A stretch of 64,000 nucleotides of DNA, taken from Phycisphaerae bacterium (GTDB lineage: Bacteria > Planctomycetota > Phycisphaerae > UBA1845 > UTPLA1). Under the pieces are notes generated by a model. The model was not told the origin of the DNA. It saw only the letters and a list, made by a program, of their open reading frames with translations, and did no database searches. Within the stretch, counting starts at the first letter, position 1; each line of letters opens with the position of its first letter. Positions 1 to 8,252 of this stretch are shown here, piece after piece. The stretch lies in contig JAHBXN010000008.1 of the NCBI GenBank assembly GCA_019636475.1, positions 1 to 64,000 on the forward strand, in the 5' to 3' direction. The position numbers and the translations under genes are program-made.

Positions 1-76
1 ATCCCTCGTGTACTTTCGACGGGCTTTCTCTCGACTCATCGGACACCTCCCGCGAAAATCATTCTCGCGTTGCTGG

Positions 77-1570
77 GTGTCCACTAACAGTGGGGAAGCT
101 CACGTTGCGTTGGCGCGGGTGTCGAGCCGGGAACAGGAACGCGAGGGCTTCTCGCTGGCGGTGCAGGAAGACGCACTCAAGCGATATGCCGCATCGACGG
201 GCGGCGAAATCATCAAGCTCTTTCGCATTGCAGAAACAGCCAGCAAACGCGACGAGCGCAAGACGTTCAAAGAACTCGTCGCTTTTGCGAAAAAGAACGC
301 GGCGACGCTCGATGCGCTGCTGTTTTACAAGGTCGATCGCGCCGCGCGAAACCTGTTCGACTATGTTGAACTGGAACGGCTAGAAAGCGAGCACGGCCTC
401 GCCTTCATCTCCGTCTCTCAGCCAACCGAGAACAATCCCGCCGGCCGCATGATGCGGCGAACTCTCGCCAACATGGCGAGCTTCTATACGGAACAACAGT
501 CGGTCGATGTCCGCGAAGGTCACGCCCGCCGCGTCCAGGAGGGCTGGTTCGTCGGGGCCGCGCCCTACGGCTACAGGAACATCCGCAAGGACGGCCGCGG
601 CATCATCGAAGTCGATCCGGTGCGGGCCAATGCTGTCAAACGAATCTTCCACCTCTACGCCTACGAGCCGCTGACCGTCGATCAGCTCATCGGCCGCCTC
701 GCCGATGAAGGGCTGAAGTACCGTCCCTCGTCTCCCCGCTTCCCGCGCAGCTCGGTGTACGCGATTCTCCGCGACCGCAGCTACCTGGGCGATGTCGAAT
801 ATGGTGGACAGTGGTATCCGGGCAAGCACGATCCGCTCGTCGATCAGACGACCTGGGACCGAGTGCAGGTCCTGCTCGGCGGCAAGACTTACCGCTCGCA
901 CGAACTAACCTACGCTGGCGGCCTCATCCGCTGCGGCCACTGCGGCAACCTCATCACCGGCGAACAGGTCGTCAAGAAGGCGACCGGCAAGCAATATGTC
1001 TATTACCGCTGCACCATGTATAAGCTTGCGCTGGGGCATCCGCAGTTGCGACTCAACGAGGCGAAGTTGGATGAGCAGGTGTTGGCCGCATTCAAGTCCA
1101 TCCAGCAGCCGGAGACGGTTCAGGCATGGTTCTCAAAGGCTCTGCGCGAGTGGTCCAAGATGGAACGTGCCGAAGCGACGACACAATCCGACGTATCGCA
1201 ACGCGAGATCGCTATTCTCCAGCAGCAACAGGACCGCCTGCTCAACCTTCGTTTGCTCGAAGAAATCGACGCCGACACCTTCGCCCGCAAGTCCACGGAA
1301 CTCCGCGACAAGATCGCGGCGGCGTCACTCCGCGTCGAAGCCGCAAACCGGGATCGAGGCGAACAGGCCGAATTGGCCATTCGTGTTTTCGAACTCTCGC
1401 AAGCCCTTGTCGATAAATGGGTTTCAGCCGATTACGCCGCCAAACGCCAACTGCTCGAAATCGTGTTTTCGAACTTCGTCCTGAACGGCGCAACTCTTTG
1501 CTATGAAGTGAATAAGCCCTTCGACGTGCTCATCGAAGGGCTTGTTTCAAGTCATACTCGGGGCGACTAG
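77..1570 (+). CDS. Large serine recombinase (resolvase/invertase family integrase)
   Basis: Site-specific DNA recombinase, probably the integrase of a mobile element that continues off the left edge. The N-terminal resolvase domain begins with A-R-V-S-S-x-E-Q, which supplies the nucleophilic serine (about residue 16 from the GTG at 77). A 'recombinase' DNA-binding domain follows (P-Y-G-Y then repeated basic motifs), then a zinc ribbon with C-G-H-C-G near residue 286 and Y-Y-R-C near 312, and a helical, probably coiled-coil C-terminal region. The usual fourth zinc cysteine is not seen; a His follows instead. The frame is open to the window start and a GTG also occurs at 8. I chose 77 because it leaves only a short leader before the catalytic motif, as in most family members. 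The stop codon falls inside the tRNA-Pro gene on the opposite strand, suggesting integration at that tRNA. Confidence 0.9.
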   Translation: MSTNSGEAHVALARVSSREQEREGFSLAVQEDALKRYAASTGGEIIKLFRIAETASKRDERKTFKELVAFAKKNAATLDALLFYKVDRAARNLFDYVELERLESEHGLAFISVSQPTENNPAGRMMRRTLANMASFYTEQQSVDVREGHARRVQEGWFVGAAPYGYRNIRKDGRGIIEVDPVRANAVKRIFHLYAYEPLTVDQLIGRLADEGLKYRPSSPRFPRSSVYAILRDRSYLGDVEYGGQWYPGKHDPLVDQTTWDRVQVLLGGKTYRSHELTYAGGLIRCGHCGNLITGEQVVKKATGKQYVYYRCTMYKLALGHPQLRLNEAKLDEQVLAAFKSIQQPETVQAWFSKALREWSKMERAEATTQSDVSQREIAILQQQQDRLLNLRLLEEIDADTFARKSTELRDKIAAASLRVEAANRDRGEQAELAIRVFELSQALVDKWVSADYAAKRQLLEIVFSNFVLNGATLCYEVNKPFDVLIEGLVSSHTRGD

Positions 1571-1581
1571 ATTCGAACTAG
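1558..1581. other. Putative attachment-site core at tRNA-Pro 3' end
   Basis: The T-arm and acceptor 3' half of tRNA-Pro are shared by the end of the recombinase gene, as expected where an element has inserted and restored the tRNA 3' end. The other att copy would lie to the left, outside the window, so this is inferred from position only. Confidence 0.35.
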
Positions 1582-1633
1582 CGACCTTCTGCACCCCATG
1601 CAGACGCTCTAGACCAGGCTGAGCTACGCCCCG
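1558..1633 (-). tRNA. tRNA-Pro (anticodon GGG)
   Basis: Reading the minus strand gives a full cloverleaf: a 7-bp acceptor stem (CGGGGCG with CGCCCCG), T8-A9, a four-base D stem GCTC/GAGC, an anticodon stem TCTGC/GCAGA around the loop ATGGGGT (anticodon GGG), and a T stem GCTAG/CTAGT around TTCGAAT. The C1-G72 pair and A73 discriminator are typical of bacterial tRNA-Pro. No CCA is encoded. The last 13 bases of the recombinase gene overlap the tRNA 3' end on the other strand. Confidence 0.95.
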
Positions 1634-1927
1634 TGAAGCCTCCATTTGAAACAGCGGGGCCGCTGTTGTCAAATCACGTCTGACGAGGCCTGTGCCGCGT
1701 GCCGCAGTGTGGCTTATGATCGCGCAACGGCAGAATTGCGTGAGTGGCCCGTGTTTCCGGCTGGGCTTCGGTATGGATCGCGGTGAGGCAGTTATATCGG
1801 CGATCTGCAACCGGTTGGCTCCTCTGTTATCGTTCTTGCGGCCCGACCGCTTTGCTGCTTCTGAGGTTTCCTGCGGAACGGCTTGCCCGACGAACGATCA
1901 GCGGCTGCTCCGGACAAGTTATGAGCT
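1634..1927. other. Intergenic region, tRNA promoter side
   Basis: Apart from the tRNA-Pro promoter at 1644-1672, nothing coding is recognisable here. Short open frames have no start signal and no recognisable protein features. Confidence 0.5.
1644..1672 (-). promoter_or_regulatory. Sigma70-type promoter of tRNA-Pro
   Basis: On the minus strand a perfect -35 TTGACA (1672-1667) is followed by exactly 17 bases and a -10-like TCAAAT (1649-1644). The predicted start lies a few bases before the tRNA 5' end at 1633. The spacer is itself palindromic (AACAGCGG/CCGCTGTT), so the same stretch also reads as a 14-bp inverted repeat with one bulged base. Position and spacing make the promoter reading likely; the palindrome could be coincidental or a binding site. 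Confidence 0.65.
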
Positions 1928-2875
1928 GTGAGTGACGATCGCGTGACGAATGCCGTAGCCAGCATGGATGCCGCCCGGGCGGCCGTCGATCCGACGCGCC
2001 GCCGTGAGACATGCAATGTCTGCGGCACCGCACACGATTCCAGACACGACGAGACGGCCGATGTGCCGTGCCATGTTCGTGTCTTTCGCGGCCACTTGTT
2101 TCGACTCTGGCGATGCTCAGTGTGCCGGACGATTCACTGTCTCGACGTGGTGGACCTCGACTATTATTACAGCAAGTATCCGTTCTCGCAGGCTCGGCTC
2201 GATCTGGTCTGGCGAATTTTCTACATGAATCTGGCCCGGCGATTTATTCGGCACGGCATGACGCCGGCGCATCGATTTCTCGATTATGGTTGTGCCAATG
2301 GATTGTTCTGCACGGCCCTGCGTGGGCGGGGCTTCCGTAACGTTTACGGCTACGATCCATACTCGGCGAATTCGGCTTTCGCGGATGAGCGGGTGCTGGA
2401 GCATGCACCGTTTGACTACATCCTGCTGCAGGATGTGCTCGAACACGTTGAGGATCCAAACGCATTGCTCGCTCGACTGGATCGCCTTCTGGCCGTCGGG
2501 GGGCATATCCTGGTCGGCACGCCGAACGCGCAAAAAGTGGATCTATCGCGGCCGGACGTGTTTCGAAACGAACTCCACGCGCCGTATCATCTGCACATCT
2601 ATACCCGTTCCGGCGTGGAGCGCATGGGGCAGACCCTCGGCTGGCACGCGGTTAAATTCTACGATCGCTCCTACCATGATCGGCCGTGGTTCGCCCTGAA
2701 TACGCGTGCGGCCAAGACCTATCAGAGTTTGAAGGACGGATCGTTTGACGCTTTTTTCGAGCCATTCGACATCAGAACGGCGCTGGGTTCACCGTCGTTC
2801 TGGTTCCACGCGGTGTTCGGCTACTGGCTCAGCTATCGATCGGACATGTCGCTCATGTTTCGCAAGGGGGATTAA
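1928..2875 (+). CDS. Class I SAM-dependent methyltransferase with N-terminal zinc-ribbon
   Basis: Predicted 315-residue methyltransferase. Two Cys pairs, C29-x-x-C32 and C63-x-x-C66, form a likely rubredoxin-like zinc knuckle. The SAM-binding motif I is L-D-Y-G-C-A-N-G at 118-125, and the motif F-D-Y-I-L-L-Q-D-V-L-E-H-V at 162-174 is characteristic of the Methyltransf_23 group. Such Cys-headed methyltransferases are often found in cell-surface polysaccharide loci. The next gene downstream is a family 2 glycosyltransferase about 100 bases away on the same strand, supporting an envelope role. The start is GTG at 1928; an in-frame ATG lies at 1964. The substrate cannot be read from the sequence. 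Confidence 0.85.
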   Translation: MSDDRVTNAVASMDAARAAVDPTRRRETCNVCGTAHDSRHDETADVPCHVRVFRGHLFRLWRCSVCRTIHCLDVVDLDYYYSKYPFSQARLDLVWRIFYMNLARRFIRHGMTPAHRFLDYGCANGLFCTALRGRGFRNVYGYDPYSANSAFADERVLEHAPFDYILLQDVLEHVEDPNALLARLDRLLAVGGHILVGTPNAQKVDLSRPDVFRNELHAPYHLHIYTRSGVERMGQTLGWHAVKFYDRSYHDRPWFALNTRAAKTYQSLKDGSFDAFFEPFDIRTALGSPSFWFHAVFGYWLSYRSDMSLMFRKGD

Positions 2876-2976
2876 TCGAAGTTCGGTCTTCTCACGCGAA
2901 GTCGAATGAATTTGACCGGCGTCATGCCGGTCGCTAGATTCACGACCGTGGATGGCCGGATTGGGGAGGTAGAGTA

Positions 2977-4176
2977 TTGAGTTTCTTGGCAAGCATCCTG
3001 CTCATCGTATATGCCATCAGCGTGGGGTCTCTGGCGGTGCACATCCGGCGGACGGCGGCGCTGACGAAGCAAGGCTCGGATGGATTTCCCGATGATGCTC
3101 CGACGTTGGATCGACTGCCGGCGATCGACGTCGTCGTTCCCGTCAAAGACGAGGAGAACAACATCGGTCGATGCCTCCGTGCGATTATCGCTGAGCGCTA
3201 CCCGAACGCCCGGATTTTCGTCGTCAATGATCGCTCGACGGACGGCACCGCGAACGTCGTTCGGGCCATCCAGGAGGAACATCCGGAGATCGAGCGCATC
3301 GACATCACGCACTTGCAGGAAGGCTATTACGGAAAACCATCGGCTCTGGAAAAGATCGCTTCACGCCTCACAGGGGACATTCTCTTCTTCATTGACAGCG
3401 ATATGTTCGTGAAGCCCGGCTGCTTCAAGACAGTTGTCCGGCGAATGGAGTCCGAAAGGCTTGATTGGCTGGCGGCTCACGGCGAAATGGAGTTGGACCA
3501 TTTTTGGGAGAAAGTCCTCGCGCCAGTTTTCGGAGCGATGGCATACTCCTGGTACGATCCGCGCAAAGTCAGCGATCCAAACTGGCCCGATGCGATGGGC
3601 AGCGGTTTCATGGTTGTGCGCCGCGAATCATACATGGCGCTCGGGGGGCATGGCGCCGTGAAGAATTGCTACGATGAGGATAGCGTGCTCCTGCGGCGCG
3701 CCAAGGCGGCGGGACAGCGGGTGGTATTTACAGCGTCCGCGCGGCTTTTCAATGTGCGCATGTACGGTTCTTTAGATCGCACCATTCGTGGCTTTCATCG
3801 CACATTGATCGGCGGATTGAAAACCACATTCCGCTTTCTCATCACGATCAACGCGTTGCAATTCGTCTCATTGATGCCGTTCGGGCTGATCATTCTGATT
3901 CCGCTGCTCGGCGGGTTCGGATATTCCGTCCCGTTCGCGAAATATTGGCTTGGATTTGCCTTGCTGCACATTCTCCTCGCGACCTGGCTTGCCGCGCTGG
4001 TTTATCGCGCGGCCAAGGTGCCGCTGAAATACGCGCTGCTCCATCCGCTGGGTTCGGCTGTGGCAATCTGGGTGTGTTGCAGAGCGGCTGCGGACCTGCG
4101 CCGTCGTGCGCCAATCACATGGCGAGGCACGTCCTACGCATCGGCGGAACATGCCGTGGCCAAGCCGGGACAGTGA
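2977..4176 (+). CDS. Family 2 glycosyltransferase, membrane-associated
   Basis: A 399-residue glycosyltransferase with an N-terminal membrane anchor (about residues 2-22), a GT2 catalytic domain starting V-V-V-P-V-K-D-E-E-N (52-61), a nucleotide/metal-binding D-S-D at 140-142, an acidic E-D at 234-235 in Y-D-E-D-S, and a Q-x-x-R-W-like R-G-F-H-R at 271-275. At least two C-terminal transmembrane helices (about 295-315 and 323-345) follow. The TTG start at 2977 is preceded by a strong ribosome site, GGGGAGGT. The layout resembles HpnI-type or processive GT2 enzymes acting on lipid-linked or polysaccharide acceptors; donor and acceptor are unknown. Confidence 0.88.
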   Translation: MSFLASILLIVYAISVGSLAVHIRRTAALTKQGSDGFPDDAPTLDRLPAIDVVVPVKDEENNIGRCLRAIIAERYPNARIFVVNDRSTDGTANVVRAIQEEHPEIERIDITHLQEGYYGKPSALEKIASRLTGDILFFIDSDMFVKPGCFKTVVRRMESERLDWLAAHGEMELDHFWEKVLAPVFGAMAYSWYDPRKVSDPNWPDAMGSGFMVVRRESYMALGGHGAVKNCYDEDSVLLRRAKAAGQRVVFTASARLFNVRMYGSLDRTIRGFHRTLIGGLKTTFRFLITINALQFVSLMPFGLIILIPLLGGFGYSVPFAKYWLGFALLHILLATWLAALVYRAAKVPLKYALLHPLGSAVAIWVCCRAAADLRRRAPITWRGTSYASAEHAVAKPGQ

Positions 4177-4256
4177 GTCACTCATTTCATCGCCTCAAAG
4201 ACAAGTTCGAGACGATCAAAGGCGAATTTGCGTACCTTACGGTCGACCGACCTCGT

Positions 4257-5357
4257 CTAGGAATCCTTTTTGATTGAAATGTTCAGCGGAATGGTTCGAT
4301 CGGTCGCGGAGGGGGGGGGATTCATATTATCCCGCGATGGCCGTGGAAATGCCGCGAGGTCCGAATCAATGGGGCAGGTGACTTCCAGCCACGCGCAGTC
4401 CGTCTGGGTGCGCAATCGTCCTTTCGGCAGCGCGGCCGGCAGGATCACGACGTCGCCTGCAATGAATTCGAATCTACCATCTCGATCGTAGAGAATCTCG
4501 CCGCGGCCCTGAGTCACAATCCAGCAAACCATCTCGGCGTAGGGAATCTCCTGTTCAAACTCGCCGATGAATCGGACTTTCTCGATGTTGAAGCTCGGGC
4601 AGCGCAACAGTCGTGTCACCGTCGTAAACAGGCTTGTGACATGCGAGCGTTTTTCGAACCGGCTGAAATCCGAGTCCGATCGAATGCACTCAATCGCTGA
4701 CGCGATGTGCAGGCCGGCGTCCGGACCCTCGCGCTGCCGATCCCAGTCATAGAGCCGATAGGTCACGTCGGAGGGTGTCTGGATTTCCGCAACGACGATT
4801 CCGGCGCCGATGGCGTGCGGCGTGCCGCTCGGCAAGTAGTAGGTCTGCCCGGCCTTCACAGGGATGCGATTTAATAAGCTCACGACCTCGGCAGGGCGTT
4901 GAAGTGCCGTCGAGCGCACGTCGTCGATTGTGACTCCCGCCGCCAATCCGCGATAAATGCACGAATCCGGCCGGGCATCAATAATGTGCCAGGCTTCGTG
5001 CTTCTCTCGCACCGCACCGCCTTGTCGCCGGGCGGTGGCCTCGTCGGGATGGACCTGGATGCTCAGATTCTCGGCCGCGTCGAGGAACTTGATCAGCAGG
5101 GGGAATCGGCCGTCGATCAGGGCAGAACGACCGAGTAGTGCTGCTCCCCACTCCGATACCAAGGCGGTCAGCGTCGCGCCTTTTGCCGGACCTCGTGCGA
5201 CGGTCGATTGGCCGACCTCGAGATCCGCCACTTCCCACGATTCACCAATTCGCTCGCCCGGGGGAAGGCGTTTTCCAAAAATACGCTCCAGATTGCGCGC
5301 ACCCCAAGGTTTGCGGCGCAAGATCGGCTCGAAGACCAGCGGACAGATATCGGGCAT
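4257..5357 (-). CDS. manA: Mannose-6-phosphate isomerase, class I
   Basis: Zinc enzyme interconverting fructose-6-phosphate and mannose-6-phosphate, feeding GDP-mannose and polysaccharide synthesis. The cupin zinc ligands are visible: Q101 and H103 in Q-V-H-P-D, E121 in K-H-E-A-W, and H181 in G-T-P-H-A-I-G. The signature E-I-Q-T-P-S-D-V-T-Y-R-L-Y-D-W follows. At 366 residues it is near the usual size for the short bacterial type I enzymes. It converges with the glycosyltransferase at 4176 and diverges from the ArfB-like gene. Its placement beside a methyltransferase and GT2 fits a sugar supply role. Confidence 0.93.
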   Translation of the reverse strand: MPDICPLVFEPILRRKPWGARNLERIFGKRLPPGERIGESWEVADLEVGQSTVARGPAKGATLTALVSEWGAALLGRSALIDGRFPLLIKFLDAAENLSIQVHPDEATARRQGGAVREKHEAWHIIDARPDSCIYRGLAAGVTIDDVRSTALQRPAEVVSLLNRIPVKAGQTYYLPSGTPHAIGAGIVVAEIQTPSDVTYRLYDWDRQREGPDAGLHIASAIECIRSDSDFSRFEKRSHVTSLFTTVTRLLRCPSFNIEKVRFIGEFEQEIPYAEMVCWIVTQGRGEILYDRDGRFEFIAGDVVILPAALPKGRLRTQTDCAWLEVTCPIDSDLAAFPRPSRDNMNPPPSATDRTIPLNISIKKDS

Positions 5358-5466
5358 GGCCTTATTCTAGGGGCTGGCGCGCGAGTCGGCGACGCGGCTT
5401 AGGACGGAGAGGACCGCCGAGCTTCGGGACGAACGACGAATAGCGACCGATTGCGGCTTGGTTGGA

Positions 5467-5889
5467 ATGCGAATCAACTCACAGACGATTATCAGTGATT
5501 CCGAGCTCTGGTTCACTTTTATCACCAGCTCGGGACCGGGCGGCCAGAATGTGAACAAGGTTGCAACACGCGCGAATCTTCATTTTGATGTCGCCAACAG
5601 CCGGTCCCTTACCGATTCGGCGAAACAGCGTGTCCTTGCCGCACTCGGAGATCGCATCGACTCTTCCGGCGTCCTGCATATCAGCGCTTCCCGGTATCGC
5701 TCCCAGTCGGCGAACAAGGAAGATGCGATCAGGCGGTTTGTCAACTTGCTGGCAGAAGCGCTGAAGCCGCGCAAATTGCGACGGCCAACCCGACCGACCA
5801 GAGCATCGCAGGAGCGTCGACTCACCCAAAAGCGCCGATCCAGCGATCGCAAATCCGCGCGCCGCCCGCCTTCCCGGAACGATGATTAG
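5467..5889 (+). CDS. arfB: ArfB/YaeJ-like peptidyl-tRNA hydrolase (ribosome rescue)
   Basis: Codon-independent release factor homologue that hydrolyses peptidyl-tRNA on stalled ribosomes. The catalytic G-G-Q is at residues 25-27 within S-S-G-P-G-G-Q-N-V-N-K, the hallmark of this family. The C-terminal third is strongly basic (runs of R, K and S from about 100 to 137), matching the tail that enters the empty mRNA channel. Its 140 residues equal the normal family length. An upstream in-frame TTG at 5458 exists; the ATG at 5467 gives the standard N-terminus. It lacks the long codon-recognition domains of RF1/RF2. Confidence 0.92.
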   Translation: MRINSQTIISDSELWFTFITSSGPGGQNVNKVATRANLHFDVANSRSLTDSAKQRVLAALGDRIDSSGVLHISASRYRSQSANKEDAIRRFVNLLAEALKPRKLRRPTRPTRASQERRLTQKRRSSDRKSARRPPSRNDD

Positions 5890-6244
5890 GAAAATATACC
5901 TGGCAAACTGTACGCTCGGTGTGGTTGTGGAAAATCGCTCGCCGATCGGCAAACAGCGGGTCGACACCGGCTTTATTTCGGATATTGGGCTCGGCGATCG
6001 CTGAAATGCGGTTTGCTGAATCGCGAGAACCCGCGTAATGGCAACGGCTGGGGTGATCGCGTATCATTAAAATGGCGCAACGTCCGAATATTGAGCTGGC
6101 GTCGGGGTGACTCCGTGCTTTCCGGACGAGTGGTCGATCTTAGTATTGAATGAAACCAAACACTCAACGTGGGCGGTCTCTTGAAGCGGTCGTCCCCGTG
6201 GATCTCGTTCCGTCGCCGCGAACGAAAATGGTTCAGCTAGTCGC
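5890..6244. other. Intergenic region
   Basis: About 355 bases between the ArfB-like gene and the lipoprotein hydrolase. It contains somewhat AT-richer patches around 6000-6080 but no convincing promoter, hairpin terminator or small gene. Confidence 0.4.
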
Positions 6245-7756
6245 ATGACAAAATTGCAGTTGACGGTTCCTGTTTCTGTTTCCTCGCTGTTATTGACCGT
6301 TCTGGTCGGGTGTGCCGTTCCGCAGCCGCGAGGCGAGGGCATGTACAAGCGTGTGGTCGAGCCGCGCACGAATGCGGTTTATCATCTGTACCTGCCCGTG
6401 GACTACGTGAAGAACAACGGTCGCCATCCGCTGGCCCCGCGGGTACAGCGATGGCCGCTCGTGATGACCTTTCACGGCATGAAACCCTATGACAACGCGA
6501 TTCCGCAGGAACGTGAGTGGGAGAAGCAGGCGGACATCTACGGCTATGTTGTTTGTGCGCCGGAACTGCATACGTCGGACTCCTTTATGGAGTATCCGCT
6601 GACGCGCGAACATGGTTATGTTCTGAAGGACCGTGAAAACACCCTCGCTATCATGGACCATGTGTTTGAGACGACCTTGGCCGATCCGAACGCGGTCTTG
6701 TCAACAAGCTGGTCCTGTGGCGGCTATCTCGCGCATTATTTCGCGAATCGATTTCCCGAGCGTTTTTCCTGCATCGCCACGCGGTTGTCCAATTTCTCAG
6801 CTGACCTGCTGGTAGAGGACACCGTCCCGAGTTATCGCGACAAAACCCCCGTCGCCATATTCATTGGCGACGGAGACCTGCCCAAATGCAAGGCCGAATC
6901 CGAAGAAGCGGTTGCTTGGTACATGGCTCGGAATTTTCGAGTCGTTCGCGGCAAGATGATCGACCAGATGGGGCATCGTCGAATTCCGCAGACCGCTGCC
7001 GCATTCTTTGCCGAACAGATCGGACTGACTCCGCTCAATCCGGTGGAGGCGGCGAAGACCGTTTCCGAAGTGCGGATGACTGAGTATTACCCGCCGGCCG
7101 AATTGATCGCCCGCATGTCTCCGCCTGCCGCGCCTTCAACGTCGCTTGCGTCAGCGGTTCGTCCCACGACGCCGCCTGTGGCCGCAAGCGGCAGTCCGGT
7201 GGCTTCACGGCGTGCCGCGCCCTCCAGCTATACCAATACGACTGCCGGTCGCGATTATCCATTCGATCAGGCCACGACCAACTCGAGCCGCGGAAACTGG
7301 CTGGAGCCGGTCACCAATTCGAGTTCCACGCCCGGTCCGGAACATTCATCCAGTGCCGGACGAACGTCACGGGGAAATCCGCCAGCAACGGATTCGCGTG
7401 CGGGGACGAACCTCAGCGCGCCGCCGCGCTCTGCGCCGGTGACGCCGGTCGTGAACCGGACGCCGCCGCGCCGCGTGGAGATTCGGCTTCGCGGTCCGGC
7501 GATCGGGTCGTCGCCGTATTACCTGTCCTACTCAGTGGAAATGCCGCCAGCTGTGACCCAGGGTGCGGACTTCCTGTGGAAGGATAACGATACCTGGATG
7601 GGGGATGAGCCGAGCGGCGTGAAAATACTTGAAACGCCAGGCGTCCACAAAATTACGGTGCTGATGGTCACGAAAGACAATGTCGAGTATCGTGGGATGA
7701 CGACGGTTCAGGTCCTCGATCGCAACGTATCGAGTGGGGGCTCCGCTGCGAGATAA
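6245..7756 (+). CDS. Lipoprotein alpha/beta hydrolase (esterase/depolymerase-like)
   Basis: A 503-residue exported protein. Residues 1-23 form a lipoprotein signal ending in L-V-G-C with the lipidated Cys at 23. Residues 40-260 resemble secreted PHB-depolymerase/feruloyl-esterase-like alpha/beta hydrolases: the nucleophile elbow is S-T-S-W-S-C-G-G with Ser157, an acidic residue is offered by G-D-G-D at 208-211, and a histidine by M-G-H-R-R at 242-246. The elbow begins with Ser rather than the usual Gly. Residues about 275-405 are a Pro/Ser/Thr/Asn-rich linker, and the last 90 residues form a beta-rich, Ig-like domain. It probably acts on an ester substrate at the cell surface; the substrate is unknown. 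Confidence 0.78.
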   Translation: MTKLQLTVPVSVSSLLLTVLVGCAVPQPRGEGMYKRVVEPRTNAVYHLYLPVDYVKNNGRHPLAPRVQRWPLVMTFHGMKPYDNAIPQEREWEKQADIYGYVVCAPELHTSDSFMEYPLTREHGYVLKDRENTLAIMDHVFETTLADPNAVLSTSWSCGGYLAHYFANRFPERFSCIATRLSNFSADLLVEDTVPSYRDKTPVAIFIGDGDLPKCKAESEEAVAWYMARNFRVVRGKMIDQMGHRRIPQTAAAFFAEQIGLTPLNPVEAAKTVSEVRMTEYYPPAELIARMSPPAAPSTSLASAVRPTTPPVAASGSPVASRRAAPSSYTNTTAGRDYPFDQATTNSSRGNWLEPVTNSSSTPGPEHSSSAGRTSRGNPPATDSRAGTNLSAPPRSAPVTPVVNRTPPRRVEIRLRGPAIGSSPYYLSYSVEMPPAVTQGADFLWKDNDTWMGDEPSGVKILETPGVHKITVLMVTKDNVEYRGMTTVQVLDRNVSSGGSAAR

Positions 7757-7795
7757 GATGGCCCTTGGTACATCAGTTTGGAAGAGGTGGCATCG

Positions 7796-8152
7796 ATGAG
7801 CGAGACACCGGCGCCGGTGGATAACTCGATTACTTTCGACGATTTCGTGAAAGTTGATTTGCGCGTCGCCCGAGTCCTGGAGGCGCGCAGCCACCCGGAC
7901 GCCGACAAGCTCCTTGTTCTAAAGGTTGACGTGGGTGACGAGCACCGCCAGATCGTCGCCGGAATCAAGGGCTATTACCAGCCGGATGATCTTGTCGGCA
8001 AGTCGATCGTGATCGTCAGGAATCTGAAGCCCAGAACAATGCGCGGTGAGGTGAGTCAGGGCATGCTGCTTGCAGCGTCGACTGACGACCGATCTCAGGT
8101 CATACTGTTGTCGCCGATGGCCGACATTCCGCCCGGCTCGAAGGTCAGTTGA
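7796..8152 (+). CDS. tRNA-binding domain protein (MetG C-terminal/CsaA-like)
   Basis: A 118-residue free-standing OB-fold tRNA-binding domain like that at the C-terminus of methionyl-tRNA synthetase and in CsaA. Diagnostic stretches are V-D-L-R-V-A-R-V-L-E-A-R-x-H-P-D-A-D-K-L, followed by V-A-G-I and N-L-K-P-R-x-M-R-G-x-x-S-x-G-M-L-L-A-A. I chose the ATG at 7796 because a good ribosome site (GAAGAGGTGG) sits just upstream; an in-frame TTG at 7778 precedes that site. It may be the separate C-terminal dimerisation/tRNA arm of a truncated MetRS encoded elsewhere, or a CsaA-type chaperone. Confidence 0.85.
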   Translation: MSETPAPVDNSITFDDFVKVDLRVARVLEARSHPDADKLLVLKVDVGDEHRQIVAGIKGYYQPDDLVGKSIVIVRNLKPRTMRGEVSQGMLLAASTDDRSQVILLSPMADIPPGSKVS

Positions 8153-8252
8153 CTCCTTCGTTTGCGATTCGCCTTTGGCCGTCGGCGAACGGCGCATTTC
8201 GGAATCGCCCCGACCGCGCGCATTGGGCAAACGTCGTACAGATCGCCCGGCC

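Noticed and set aside
1547-1810. Minus-strand open frame of 87 codons over tRNA-Pro
   Set aside because: It simply reads through the tRNA gene; sequences such as G-V-A-Q-P-G-L-E-R are a typical translated-tRNA artefact.
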